10,661 bases of DNA from Bacillota bacterium (GCA_023425485.1 JAFACO010000010.1:1-10661), one strand, 5' to 3'; numbered from the stretch's first letter, positions 1-6,675 are shown. The notes: generated by a model from the sequence alone, not told the origin. A program made the numbers and translations.

Positions 1-80
1 GTATTTGGATGAGTATTAAAAAGAGAGTATTTAATAAAACAAGTATTAATAAGAAGAGTATTTAAAAAACGGATATTTAA
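1..80. repeat. A+T-rich degenerate direct repeat, no gene
   Basis: A GTATT or ATATT core recurs at about positions 1, 13, 27, 43, 58 and 73, so the period is 12-16 bases, usually followed by more A/T. All three plus-strand frames hit stops early; the longest readable piece is about 20 codons, ending at 63-65, rich in Lys, Ile and Asn and not convincing as a protein end. It may be the decayed tail of an upstream gene or simply low-complexity spacer. The rest of the gap, from 81 to 238, holds the hairpin listed next and nothing else I can support. Confidence 0.35.
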
Positions 81-112
81 AATGTGGTTTTTAAATAGAG
101 AGATATAAAAGA

Positions 113-156
113 AACAGCTTCCTAAACAGTTAATTATACTGTAGCGGGAAGCTGTT
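113..156 (-). terminator. Hairpin, probable terminator of the HAD phosphatase gene
   Basis: Arms AACAGCTTCC (113-122) and GGAAGCTGTT (147-156) pair perfectly. An inner 5-bp stem (126-130 with 138-142) closes a 7-base loop. Read on the minus strand, the hairpin is followed by a T-rich stretch (TTTCTTTTATAT), as expected for an intrinsic terminator about 85 bases past the minus-strand stop at 239. The plus-strand exit is less T-rich, so termination of an upstream plus-strand gene is possible but weaker. Confidence 0.6.
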
Positions 157-238
157 GTTTATGTTATTGATTTTATCGTTGCTGGTGTATTTAACGACTC
201 TGCTAATATTAGTTTTGAATAAGTAATTGTAAAGCTTC

Positions 239-883
239 TTATATAATAGTAAGTATTTCCTTAGGAGTATCGATTAAGAAATCTGCACCTTCACTTCTTA
301 GTACCTCACGGTTACGAAAGCCCCAGGTAACACCGATACAAGGAATTCCTGCATTTTTAGCTGTCTGTACATCGGTTTCAGAGTCGCCAACTAATATGGT
401 ATTGGATAATTCCGAGCCGAGTTCTTTCACAGCGGTAAAAATACTATCCGGTGCTGGCTTTCTTTTAATATCAGGAGCTTCGCCAATTGCAACAGGAAAT
501 AAATTGCCAAAGTAAGTCTTTGCCAAAGCTTTCACAGCTGGATCGTATTTGTTTGAAACAATGGCAAGTTTGTAGTTGTAACGATTCAAGTCCAGTAACA
601 GCTCCATAATACCATTGTAGGGTCTCGTTTTGTTCTGCATATTATTTTTATAATGAACCAGGAAAATATCCATAATCTTTATAACTTCCTCTTCGCTGGA
701 AGTCTCTGGGAGGGATCTACGAACAAGATTTTTTACACCATTACCAACAAAACGCCTTACTTCTTCAAGGCTTCGTGTTGAGTATCCATTCTGAATTAAG
801 GCATCATTAAGGCTATCGCGTAGATCATCGAGGGTATTGAGTAGGGTACCATCCAGATCAAAAATCACGGTATCATATTTCAT
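239..883 (-). CDS. HAD-superfamily phosphatase, phosphoglycolate phosphatase-like
   Basis: A 214-residue cytoplasmic hydrolase of the haloacid dehalogenase superfamily, subfamily of Gph, PpaX and related phosphatases. Motif I is at the N-terminus (FDLDGT, nucleophile D9 and acid D11). A helical cap follows (about residues 15-90), then motif II (S110 in IVSN), motif III (K142 in RKPAPD) and motif IV (GDSETD, 166-171), so the catalytic set is complete. Length matches the family. The reading frame is open upstream to 982, but the ATG at 881-883 is preferred: AAGGA lies 8 bases upstream on the minus strand, and the HAD fold starts immediately. The extra 33 residues look non-coding. It is monocistronic here and divergent from fhs. 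The family dephosphorylates 2-phosphoglycolate, pyrophosphate or other small phosphoesters; the exact substrate cannot be told, so no symbol is given. Confidence 0.9.
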   Translation of the reverse strand: MKYDTVIFDLDGTLLNTLDDLRDSLNDALIQNGYSTRSLEEVRRFVGNGVKNLVRRSLPETSSEEEVIKIMDIFLVHYKNNMQNKTRPYNGIMELLLDLNRYNYKLAIVSNKYDPAVKALAKTYFGNLFPVAIGEAPDIKRKPAPDSIFTAVKELGSELSNTILVGDSETDVQTAKNAGIPCIGVTWGFRNREVLRSEGADFLIDTPKEILTII

Positions 884-1007
884 GGGGAACATCCTTTCAC
901 TAAAACAATCAATTTGGTTAACTGCAATACAAATATAGTTAATAAATGGATAATATTGCAATTGATTAACAATTTCCTGCATTTCTATGTAATTGAGTAA
1001 TAAAAAT

Positions 1008-1035
1008 AGTATACTATCTTTGGTTTATAAAGCAA
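1008..1035 (-). promoter_or_regulatory. Probable promoter of the HAD phosphatase gene
   Basis: On the minus strand, TTGCTT (1030-1035) lies 16 bases before TATACT (1008-1013). The -10 element sits in a 12-bp perfect palindrome, ATAGTATACTAT (1006-1017). This gives a leader of about 115 bases before the chosen start. The -35 match is only moderate. Confidence 0.45.
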
Positions 1036-1058
1036 GTAATTTTTGATAATTATTTTCC

Positions 1059-1088
1059 TTGTCATATTTAGTCTTGTTCTTGTATAAT
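1059..1088 (+). promoter_or_regulatory. Promoter of fhs
   Basis: TTGTCA (1059-1064) and a consensus TATAAT (1083-1088) are 18 bases apart, matching a housekeeping sigma factor promoter. Transcription would start near 1095, leaving a leader of about 65 bases. That leader is too short for, and shows no resemblance to, a tetrahydrofolate riboswitch. Confidence 0.65.
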
Positions 1089-1161
1089 AGGGTGGGTATG
1101 AAAACTTGAGTTAAAATATTTATTCCGTTAGTGTGAAAATCATAGAAAGGCAGGAACACGA

Positions 1162-2832
1162 ATGAAGTCAGACATTCAAATTGCTCAGGAAGCTACACTC
1201 AAGCATATTAAGGAGGTTGCAGCGCAACTTCATATAACAGAGGAAGATTTAGAGTATTACGGTAAATACAAAGCAAAGCTTTCCGATGAATTATGGGAAA
1301 GAGTAAAAGACAATGAGGATGGTAAGTTGGTATTAGTGACTGCCATTAATCCAACACCTGCTGGAGAAGGTAAAACCACTACGACAGTTGGTCTTGGGCA
1401 AGCACTTGGTAAATTAAAGGTACGCTCTGTTATTGCACTTCGAGAACCTTCCCTGGGTCCCTGCTTTGGAGTAAAGGGTGGTGCTGCTGGAGGCGGTAAT
1501 GCTCAAGTAGTTCCGATGGAGGATTTAAATCTTCACTTTACTGGAGATTTTCATGCGATAACCTCGGCAAACAACTTACTTGCAGCTTTATTAGATAACC
1601 ATATTCAACAAGGAAATATCTTAAACATTGACACTAATCAGATTGTCTGGAAGAGATGCCTTGACATGAACGACAGAGCACTGCGTAATATTGTCATTGG
1701 TCTGGGTAAAAAATCAGACGGTGTGGTTCGGGAAGACCATTTTATCATTACGGTTGCATCAGAGATTATGGCTATTCTCTGCCTGGCTGATGATATGGAA
1801 GATTTGAAACTAAGACTGGGACGAATTGTTGTTGCCTATAATACCAAGGGCGAACCAGTATTTGCTGAACAACTGAAGGCAGTAGGAGCAATGGCAGCTT
1901 TATTAAAGGATGCACTAAAGCCAAATCTTATCCAAACACTGGATAATACTCCTGCCATTATCCATGGAGGACCTTTTGCGAATATTGCTCACGGCTGTAA
2001 CAGTGTCAGAGCAACAAAGACAGCGCTTAAATTAGCAGATGTTGTAGTTACCGAGGCTGGCTTTGGGGCAGATCTTGGGGCAGAGAAGTTCCTCGATATC
2101 AAATGTCGTATGGCTGATTTAAAACCTGCAGCAGTTGTACTTGTAGCAACCATTCGTGCTTTAAAATACAATGGTGGAGTTGTAAAAGCAGAACTTTCAA
2201 ACGAGAATTTGGAAGCTCTGGAAAAGGGAATTGTAAATCTTGAAAAGCATATTGAAAATCTGCAAAAATACGGTGTTCCAATTGTGGTAAGTTTAAACCG
2301 TTTTATTACAGATTCAGATGCAGAGTTAGCATATGTAAAGAACTTTTGTGAGAGTCGTAACTGTGACTTTGCTTTATGCGAGGTATGGGAAAAAGGTGGA
2401 GAAGGTGGTATTGAGCTTGCAAACAAGGTATTAGAGACCTTAAATAACAAGGAAAGTAACTATGCACCACTTTATCCTTTGGACTTATCAATTAAGGAAA
2501 AGATTGAAGCAATTTCGAAAGAAATCTATGGGGCATCGGGTGTTACGTATGATGCATCTGTTGAGACTGCAATCAAAAAGTTAGAGGCGTTAGGCTATGG
2601 TAATCTGCCAATTTGTATGGCAAAAAATCAATATTCCCTATCTGACGATGCTTCAAAATTAGGCAGACCAACTGATTTTCTAATTAATATTCGTGAGATC
2701 TATGTATCTGCAGGTGCAGGTTTCATCGTTGCAATTACTGGAACGGTAATGACAATGCCTGGATTACCAAAAGTACCAGCAGCGGAAAGCATCGACGTAG
2801 ATGATACAGGCAGAATTATAGGATTATTTTAA
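1162..2832 (+). CDS. fhs: Formate--tetrahydrofolate ligase
   Basis: Formyltetrahydrofolate synthetase joins formate to tetrahydrofolate with ATP, giving 10-formyl-THF. It feeds purine and formyl-methionine synthesis and, in acetogens, the methyl branch of the Wood-Ljungdahl pathway. The 556 residues match the usual length. The ATP-binding P-loop is TPAGEGKT (65-72). The family signature GVKGGAAGGGN is at 103-113, leading into QVVPMEDLNLHFTGD, and a second signature, VATIRALKYNGG, is at 328-339. The signature ends in Asn where I recall Tyr as the usual residue, a minor variation. AGGA lies 6 bases before the ATG. The next gene is a formate/nitrite-type channel, which supports a formate-handling role. 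Whether it runs toward formate use or formate release cannot be decided here. Identity is near certain. Confidence 0.97.
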   Translation: MKSDIQIAQEATLKHIKEVAAQLHITEEDLEYYGKYKAKLSDELWERVKDNEDGKLVLVTAINPTPAGEGKTTTTVGLGQALGKLKVRSVIALREPSLGPCFGVKGGAAGGGNAQVVPMEDLNLHFTGDFHAITSANNLLAALLDNHIQQGNILNIDTNQIVWKRCLDMNDRALRNIVIGLGKKSDGVVREDHFIITVASEIMAILCLADDMEDLKLRLGRIVVAYNTKGEPVFAEQLKAVGAMAALLKDALKPNLIQTLDNTPAIIHGGPFANIAHGCNSVRATKTALKLADVVVTEAGFGADLGAEKFLDIKCRMADLKPAAVVLVATIRALKYNGGVVKAELSNENLEALEKGIVNLEKHIENLQKYGVPIVVSLNRFITDSDAELAYVKNFCESRNCDFALCEVWEKGGEGGIELANKVLETLNNKESNYAPLYPLDLSIKEKIEAISKEIYGASGVTYDASVETAIKKLEALGYGNLPICMAKNQYSLSDDASKLGRPTDFLINIREIYVSAGAGFIVAITGTVMTMPGLPKVPAAESIDVDDTGRIIGLF

Positions 2833-2844
2833 TAAAAGAATATA

Positions 2845-2891
2845 ATAGGTAATTATTAAACGGCTATGTAATACGTTCTGTAATTACCTAT
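2845..2891 (+). repeat. Perfect 11-bp inverted repeat between fhs and the formate channel gene
   Basis: ATAGGTAATTA (2845-2855) pairs exactly with TAATTACCTAT (2881-2891). Inside, a symmetric 3x3 internal loop leads to a 4-bp AACG/CGTT stem (2859-2862 with 2874-2877) and an 11-base loop. No T-run follows on the plus strand, so it is not a standard terminator for fhs. It may be an intercistronic mRNA hairpin (stability or processing) or a dyad operator. Its right arm covers the possible ATG at 2890, another reason to place the next gene's start at 2920. Confidence 0.6.
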
Positions 2892-2919
2892 GGATTTAAA
2901 AAGAGAGGATTTAGATTTA

Positions 2920-3723
2920 ATGAAACAATATTCAGGACCGAAAGCATTGACAGAATATATTTTATATCAAAGCAAACACAAAGCGAACAAAACAATTAAC
3001 ATTTTATTAGTACAAGGTATTCTGGCAGGTATGTACATTGCCATTGGAGCAATTGGAGCTTTAAAGCTTTCCGCTAGTTTGGCTGACCCAGGACTTGGTT
3101 CCTTTCTTGGTGCACTGGTTTTCCCTGTAGGAATTATAGCTATTATTTTGATGCAGGCAGAATTATTTACCAGTGACTGTATGGTAATGACTGCCGTATA
3201 TGCAAAACGAACACGTGTCCGCAAAATATTTGGAATACTTATATTAATATTTACTGCTAATTTACTAGGTGGTATGCTAATTGCATTTCTTACAAAGACA
3301 GCAGGAATTTTTAACGAACAGGTTATGAACCTGGTCATTGAGAAGGCAATACATAAGGTGCACATGCCCCTTGGACAACTTTTTGTCAGTGCAGTACTAT
3401 GTAATATTATAGTATGTACAGGTGTATGTCTTGCTTATAGCTGTAAAGAGGAAATCAGTAAAGTTGTTGTGGTATGGCTTGCAATCACGGTATTTGTTAT
3501 CAGTGGTACGGAACACGTGGTAGCAAATATGTATTATTTGTTCATTGCATATTTCGGTGGAGCTGAAATTACATTAGGTAATATTTTTTATAATTTGATT
3601 GTTGCAGCAGTTGGTAATTTTGTCGGAGGTGGTATTATCGTTTCCGGTATAAACTACTTATTAGCCTATAGGGATATCGAAAAAACGGATCATGATAAGC
3701 ATCCTCATGAAAAGGAAGATTAG
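2920..3723 (+). CDS. Formate/nitrite transporter (FNT) family channel
   Basis: An integral membrane protein of the FocA/NirC family, which forms pentamers moving formate, nitrite or hydrosulfide. From the 2920 start it has 267 residues, typical for the family. Numbering from the in-frame ATG at 2890 (10 residues longer): the omega-loop ELFTS with Thr94, HKVH with Lys156, CN at 171-172 and the central pore histidine His209 in GTEHVVANM all match FocA-type landmarks. Hydrophobic stretches fit six helices, and the C-terminus is a short His/Asp/Glu-rich tail (DHDKHPHEKED). Start choice: 2890 has no ribosome binding site and lies in the inverted repeat, whereas GAGGA lies 10 bases before 2920. Being directly after fhs suggests formate as substrate, but nitrite or hydrosulfide cannot be excluded, so focA is not assigned. 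Confidence 0.9.
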   Translation: MKQYSGPKALTEYILYQSKHKANKTINILLVQGILAGMYIAIGAIGALKLSASLADPGLGSFLGALVFPVGIIAIILMQAELFTSDCMVMTAVYAKRTRVRKIFGILILIFTANLLGGMLIAFLTKTAGIFNEQVMNLVIEKAIHKVHMPLGQLFVSAVLCNIIVCTGVCLAYSCKEEISKVVVVWLAITVFVISGTEHVVANMYYLFIAYFGGAEITLGNIFYNLIVAAVGNFVGGGIIVSGINYLLAYRDIEKTDHDKHPHEKED

Positions 3724-3741
3724 AAAAAAGAGTAATATTAA

Positions 3742-3775
3742 TATACTGGCATAAATTCTCTTACCTCCTCGTAAG
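3742..3775 (+). promoter_or_regulatory. Possible sod leader element with anti-Shine-Dalgarno loop
   Basis: A small hairpin, CTTAC (3760-3764) with GTAAG (3771-3775), presents the loop CTCCTC. The span ACCTCCT (3763-3769) is a perfect 7-base complement of AGGAGGT (3851-3857), the ribosome binding site of the superoxide dismutase gene. A possible -10, TATACT, is at 3742-3747 with no good -35. If transcription starts there, the leader of about 110 bases could mask the ribosome binding site. The promoter is weakly supported; the complementarity is seen directly. Confidence 0.35.
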
Positions 3776-3865
3776 ATATATAAGATGTACAAGTTATAAC
3801 GTGAACATTTAGAGTGTTTGATTAATAACTTATACAGGATATATATTTTAAGGAGGTTTTTTATA

Positions 3866-4450
3866 ATGATAGAAATGATACCTTTTACTTACTCAAATGA
3901 TATAACAGTCATTAATAAGGAACAGTTCGATGTTCATATGAGACTGTATGAGGGATATGTAACAAATATTAATAAAATTGATGCAATTCTCCAGAGTGGG
4001 GATACACAAAGAAATCAATCCAATAGCACCTTTAGTTATTATAGAGAATTAAAAAGAGGTGAAACCTATGCGCTTGATGGAGTGATATTACATGAATTGT
4101 ATTTTGAGAACATAGGCGGAAATACATCGGATCCAAGTGATGCTGTTGTGGACCAGATACAAAAGGATTTCAATAATTTCGAGAATTGGCAGGAGGATTT
4201 TATTGCTACAGCCAAGGCTAGTAGAGGCTGGGCAGTGCTTGCTTATGATCAAAGAAGCAGCAGACTTCGTAACATTAGTTTAGATTCACATGATCTTGGA
4301 AATATTGCTTATTCAGCACCTTTACTTGTATTAGATATGTATGAACATGCATATTTTCTTCAATATGCGGATGATAAAAATGATTATATACATAATTTTA
4401 TGACAGACATCAACTGGGATGTGGTTGGTGGACGTATGCTTTTTAATTAA
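3866..4450 (+). CDS. Fe/Mn-type superoxide dismutase
   Basis: Converts superoxide to hydrogen peroxide and oxygen in the cytoplasm, an oxygen-defence enzyme in an anaerobe. The 194-residue protein keeps all four metal ligands: His24 (in DVHMRLYEGY), His76 (LHELYFENIGG), Asp157 and His161 (DMYEHAYF). Tyr31 fits the active-site tyrosine. Two deviations: the usual DVWEHAY is DMYEHAY, and His142 falls where manganese enzymes such as Bacillus SodA carry glutamine, 15 residues before the Asp ligand. Gly72 is as in manganese types. This form, with HxxLYxGY instead of the double-His helix, resembles the SodF-like branch of Firmicutes. The frame stays open to a TTG at 3818, but ATG 3866 has a perfect AAGGAGGT 8 bases upstream. 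Metal preference is unknown. It is transcribed alone, ending at a strong terminator. Confidence 0.9.
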   Translation: MIEMIPFTYSNDITVINKEQFDVHMRLYEGYVTNINKIDAILQSGDTQRNQSNSTFSYYRELKRGETYALDGVILHELYFENIGGNTSDPSDAVVDQIQKDFNNFENWQEDFIATAKASRGWAVLAYDQRSSRLRNISLDSHDLGNIAYSAPLLVLDMYEHAYFLQYADDKNDYIHNFMTDINWDVVGGRMLFN

Positions 4451-4489
4451 CCTAATTATAAAGAAGATTCTGTTACTTGGAATGTTTGT

Positions 4490-4542
4490 ACCGGCCTCCA
4501 ATTGTTAGACATGAATCTAACGATTGTAGGTCGGTTTTTTTT
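4490..4542 (+). terminator. Strong intrinsic terminator after superoxide dismutase gene
   Basis: A 20-position stem (4490-4509 with 4516-4535) has one mismatch and two G-T pairs and closes a 6-base loop, CATGAA. Eight consecutive T residues follow (4535-4542). This is a textbook rho-independent terminator, about 40 bases past the sod stop, and it isolates the following locus. Confidence 0.93.
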
Positions 4543-4544
4543 GC

Positions 4545-4565
4545 AATAGGAAACTTCGTCCTATT
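4545..4565 (+). repeat. Small hairpin after the terminator
   Basis: AATAGGA (4545-4551) and TCCTATT (4559-4565) form a perfect 7-bp stem with loop AACTTCG. It lies between the terminator and the regulator promoter. It may be a back-up terminator structure, but no T-run follows. Function unknown. Confidence 0.35.
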
Positions 4566-4580
4566 ACATAAAAAACTTGC

Positions 4581-4631
4581 TGACTTAATAAGCAACAGTA
4601 TGTTATAATCTTGTGTTAGAAGATGCTAACA
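4581..4631 (+). promoter_or_regulatory. Promoter and possible operator of the AraC-family regulator gene
   Basis: TGTTATAAT (4601-4609) is an extended -10 element with a perfect TATAAT at 4604-4609; a weak -35 (TGACTT, 4581-4586) lies 17 bases upstream. Just downstream, over the expected start of transcription, is an inverted repeat TGTTAG (4614-4619) and CTAACA (4626-4631) with a 6-base spacer, a plausible operator. A second inverted repeat, TTGCT/AGCAA, spans the spacer between -35 and -10. Which factor binds is unknown. Confidence 0.55.
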
Positions 4632-4687
4632 ATCAAAAATGAATTGACATATTAACTAACCAATGTGATAAGGGAGAATTATTTCAA

Positions 4688-5518
4688 ATGTTTTCAAATC
4701 AATTATTGCTACAGTACGCACAGGCAAATCTTCAACTAGATGGCATTTATCAGGTGAAAGTTCCTGCGGGAAGTAAAGCTTTGGAGCAGACAACAATGGA
4801 AGGTGTGTGCGGCTTTGTTTTTCCGGTACAGGGAGGTGCAAAATTTACTTTGTGTGGAACTGAATATAAGCTAGAGTATGGTACGATTCTCCATGCAGGA
4901 TCACGTATGGATATAAGTAAAGAAGCCTTTGATGATGGAGAATGGGAATATATATTAATGCATTACAAAGTGCTGGATGAGGACAAAACTGCCAATTCCT
5001 TATTAACCACACATTATACCCTAAAAGTCTTTTCAGATCGATACCGGGAAATACTGCAGTTACTAGAGAAGCTTACCAATGAATATCGTCAACCTGGAAG
5101 AAAAAGCATACTTTCAACTAAGGCAATTTTGTATGACATAATCTCAAAAGTACTTGCATATTCAGAAGAGCGATCTGATTATCAACCCAAGGATTCCCTT
5201 GAAAAGATATTGGAGTACATACATAAAAATCTACATACGAATTTACATGTGACAGGATTAGCAGAGGAATTTGGACTTAACCCGAAGCAATTTTATTATC
5301 AGTTTCATAAAAAATTAGGGGTTAGCCCTAAAAAGTATATCGTTGAGACACAAATAAAGAGAGCTAAGGAACTACTGATTGAGGAGGATATTTCAATATC
5401 TGATATTTCTGCGATGGTTGGATACGAAGATTCTTTGCATTTTAGCCGTATCTTTAAACAAAATGTTGGTCTTTCGCCGAAAAGGTTTCGCAATCAGTTT
5501 GGAAAAAATCCATATTAA
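4688..5518 (+). CDS. AraC-family transcriptional regulator
   Basis: A 276-residue DNA-binding regulator. Residues 1-140 resemble the cupin-like sensor domain of AraC proteins (Gly-rich beta pattern around 35-70). The C-terminal 100 residues hold the double helix-turn-helix. The first HTH is around HVTGLAEEFGLNPKQF (187-202). The second is around ISISDISAMVGYEDSLHFSR (235-254), followed by FKQNVGLSPKRFRNQF, the classic AraC ending. AAGGGAG lies 11 bases before the ATG. It reads in the same direction as the metal-type ABC operon, ending 95 bases before it, with no terminator in the gap. By analogy with AraC-type regulators beside siderophore uptake genes (YbtA, PchR), it may activate this operon in response to the imported ligand. 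That role is inference; the family is not in doubt. Confidence 0.92.
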   Translation: MFSNQLLLQYAQANLQLDGIYQVKVPAGSKALEQTTMEGVCGFVFPVQGGAKFTLCGTEYKLEYGTILHAGSRMDISKEAFDDGEWEYILMHYKVLDEDKTANSLLTTHYTLKVFSDRYREILQLLEKLTNEYRQPGRKSILSTKAILYDIISKVLAYSEERSDYQPKDSLEKILEYIHKNLHTNLHVTGLAEEFGLNPKQFYYQFHKKLGVSPKKYIVETQIKRAKELLIEEDISISDISAMVGYEDSLHFSRIFKQNVGLSPKRFRNQFGKNPY

Positions 5519-5534
5519 TTAGTAATTTATCCAT

Positions 5535-5562
5535 TTGCTTCTAATGAAATGTATGTTATATT
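5535..5562 (+). promoter_or_regulatory. Promoter of the ABC transporter/nitrogenase-like operon
   Basis: TTGCTT (5535-5540) and an extended -10, TGTTATATT (5554-5562, hexamer TATATT), are separated by 16 bases. Transcription would start near 5569, giving a leader of about 45 bases. A 5-bp inverted repeat, CATTT (5532-5536) and AAATG (5547-5551), brackets the -35 element and could bind the neighbouring AraC-type regulator. Confidence 0.5.
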
Positions 5563-5575
5563 TTTTTACTGTAAT

Positions 5576-5594
5576 GATAATGACTATCATAATC
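5576..5594. promoter_or_regulatory. Fur box (iron-responsive operator)
   Basis: GATAATGACTATCATAATC matches the 19-base Fur consensus GATAATGATAATCATTATC at 16 positions. The inner 7-1-7 form TGATAAT-G-ACTATCA (5575-5589) matches the Bacillus Fur core at all but one base. It sits just after the predicted -10, a position fit for repression. Iron-replete repression of the whole downstream series is the natural reading. Zur and PerR boxes fit less well. Confidence 0.8.
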
Positions 5595-5613
5595 AGAAGA
5601 GGAGAAACAATAA

Positions 5614-6675
5614 ATGAAACGTTTTATTACAGTAGCAATACTTACAGTGATGACATCAATGATGCTTGTTGCATGCGGTAAGAATACATCAGAAGATGTT
5701 GCAAAGGATACCACCGTACAGGAGGATACAACAGATACAACAACTGTAGAACCTACAGTTGAACCTACAGTTGAACCTACCGAAGCACCAGTTTCTACAG
5801 ACGCAGGGGAAGTTGAAGAAACGAGTACTGGTATTACATATCCTTATACCTATGTGGATGCAGCAGGTAGAGAAGTTGTTTTAGATAAGGAACCTGTTAA
5901 GATTGCTGTTGATTATTTACCGCTTTGGGAAACTTTAATTCTGCTGGATAACATGCCGATTGCAGCTTCCGGTGCAGAAAACTATATCGCTACCTGGGAT
6001 GCATTTGAAGGTTATGATTTAAGCAGTGTACAAGATATGGGTCAAAAAGAAGTTAATTTAGAACTACTTACTGAATTAGAGCCAGACATTATCTTATCAC
6101 AGGCATATGATGTAAGTCAGTTAGAAATTGAAAATCTTGAGAAAATTTCTAATGTTGCAGTATTTGGTCCTGATACAAAGATGGACTGGAGATTAAGTGT
6201 TCGTCAGGTTGCAAAACTTGTTAATAAGGAAGCAAAGGGCGAGGATGTAATTGCAGAAGTTGATAAGAAGCTTCAGGATGCTAAAGTTAAATTAGAAGAA
6301 CAATATAGTGGCCAAACAATAATGCAGATCTCCGTTATGGGAGAAGACAATTACTACTGTGCATATCGCCCTGACTTATATGATGATGCAACTGGTCTTG
6401 GATTAAATGTTCCAGAAGGTTACACTACCTCAACTAACTTTGAGCAGGTTTCCATGGAAGCGATTGTTGAAATGAATCCAGACTATATCTTCTTAAATGT
6501 CTTCGACGGTGATGAAGCAATCTATGAAGCAATGACAGGCAATTCTGTATGGCAGTCATTAAAGGCTGTTCAAAATGATCACGTATATGTATTAGATGGC
6601 AGTGGTCATGCTTGCAGTCCTCTGGCTACCGTTTATACAGTAAACTTTATTACAAAGGCTTTATTAGGCGAATAG
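5614..6675 (+). CDS. Lipoprotein substrate-binding protein of iron/siderophore/corrinoid-type ABC transporter
   Basis: The outer-face receptor that captures the ligand and hands it to the FecCD permeases. The 353 residues begin with a lipoprotein signal peptide: positively charged MKR, a hydrophobic core, lipobox LVAC with Cys21 as lipidation site. A low-complexity Thr/Glu/Asp/Pro linker (about 23-72) includes three TVEP repeats, and would tether the domain to the membrane. The FecB/BtuF-like (helical-backbone, class III) domain starts at YTYVDAAGREVVLDKEPVKI. Typical marks are the DAAGREVVL opening strand, LLTELEPDIIL mid-domain and MNPDYIFLN plus a VWQSLKAVQNDHVYVLDG segment near the end. 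AGAGGAG lies 9 bases before ATG. The Fur box argues for an iron-containing ligand; siderophore, haem or cobalamin cannot be separated by sequence reading alone. Confidence 0.9.
   Translation: MKRFITVAILTVMTSMMLVACGKNTSEDVAKDTTVQEDTTDTTTVEPTVEPTVEPTEAPVSTDAGEVEETSTGITYPYTYVDAAGREVVLDKEPVKIAVDYLPLWETLILLDNMPIAASGAENYIATWDAFEGYDLSSVQDMGQKEVNLELLTELEPDIILSQAYDVSQLEIENLEKISNVAVFGPDTKMDWRLSVRQVAKLVNKEAKGEDVIAEVDKKLQDAKVKLEEQYSGQTIMQISVMGEDNYYCAYRPDLYDDATGLGLNVPEGYTTSTNFEQVSMEAIVEMNPDYIFLNVFDGDEAIYEAMTGNSVWQSLKAVQNDHVYVLDGSGHACSPLATVYTVNFITKALLGE
5743..5778 (+). repeat. Three tandem 12-base units coding TVEP
   Basis: Three in-frame units, ACTGTAGAACCT then ACAGTTGAACCT twice, encode residues 44-55 of the binding protein. 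The last two are identical, so copy number may vary by slippage between strains. They lie in the flexible linker after the lipid anchor. Confidence 0.85.

Noticed and set aside
884..982. N-terminal 33-residue extension of the HAD phosphatase
   Set aside because: The frame is open, but the ATG at 881-883 has a well-spaced AAGGA and starts directly at the HAD fold; the extension resembles no family member I know.
1095..1161. Tetrahydrofolate riboswitch in the fhs leader
   Set aside because: The leader is about 65 bases and shows none of the conserved pairing of that class.
1989..2491. Minus-strand open frames inside fhs (up to 153 codons)
   Set aside because: They are shadows of the well-conserved fhs coding frame, with no family resemblance; the same holds for minus-strand frames inside the channel, regulator, permease and ATPase genes.
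2890..2919. ATG at 2890 as start of the formate channel gene
   Set aside because: No ribosome binding site precedes it, and it lies in the right arm of a perfect inverted repeat; 2920 has GAGGA upstream. It cannot be fully excluded.
3750..3772. Minus-strand GAGGAGGT followed by ATG, a possible small gene
   Set aside because: The frame is only four codons (ATG CCA GTA TAT TAA); better explained as the complement of the sod ribosome binding site or as chance.
3793..3820. PerR- or Rex-type operator ahead of the superoxide dismutase gene
   Set aside because: Only a short palindrome (GTTATAAC) and a half-site-like GTGAACA are present; neither consensus is met.
4644..4671. TTGACA with TGATAA 16 bases later as a promoter for the AraC-type gene
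   Set aside because: The -10 is poor and would leave a leader of about 10 bases overlapping the ribosome binding site; the extended -10 at 4601-4609 fits better.
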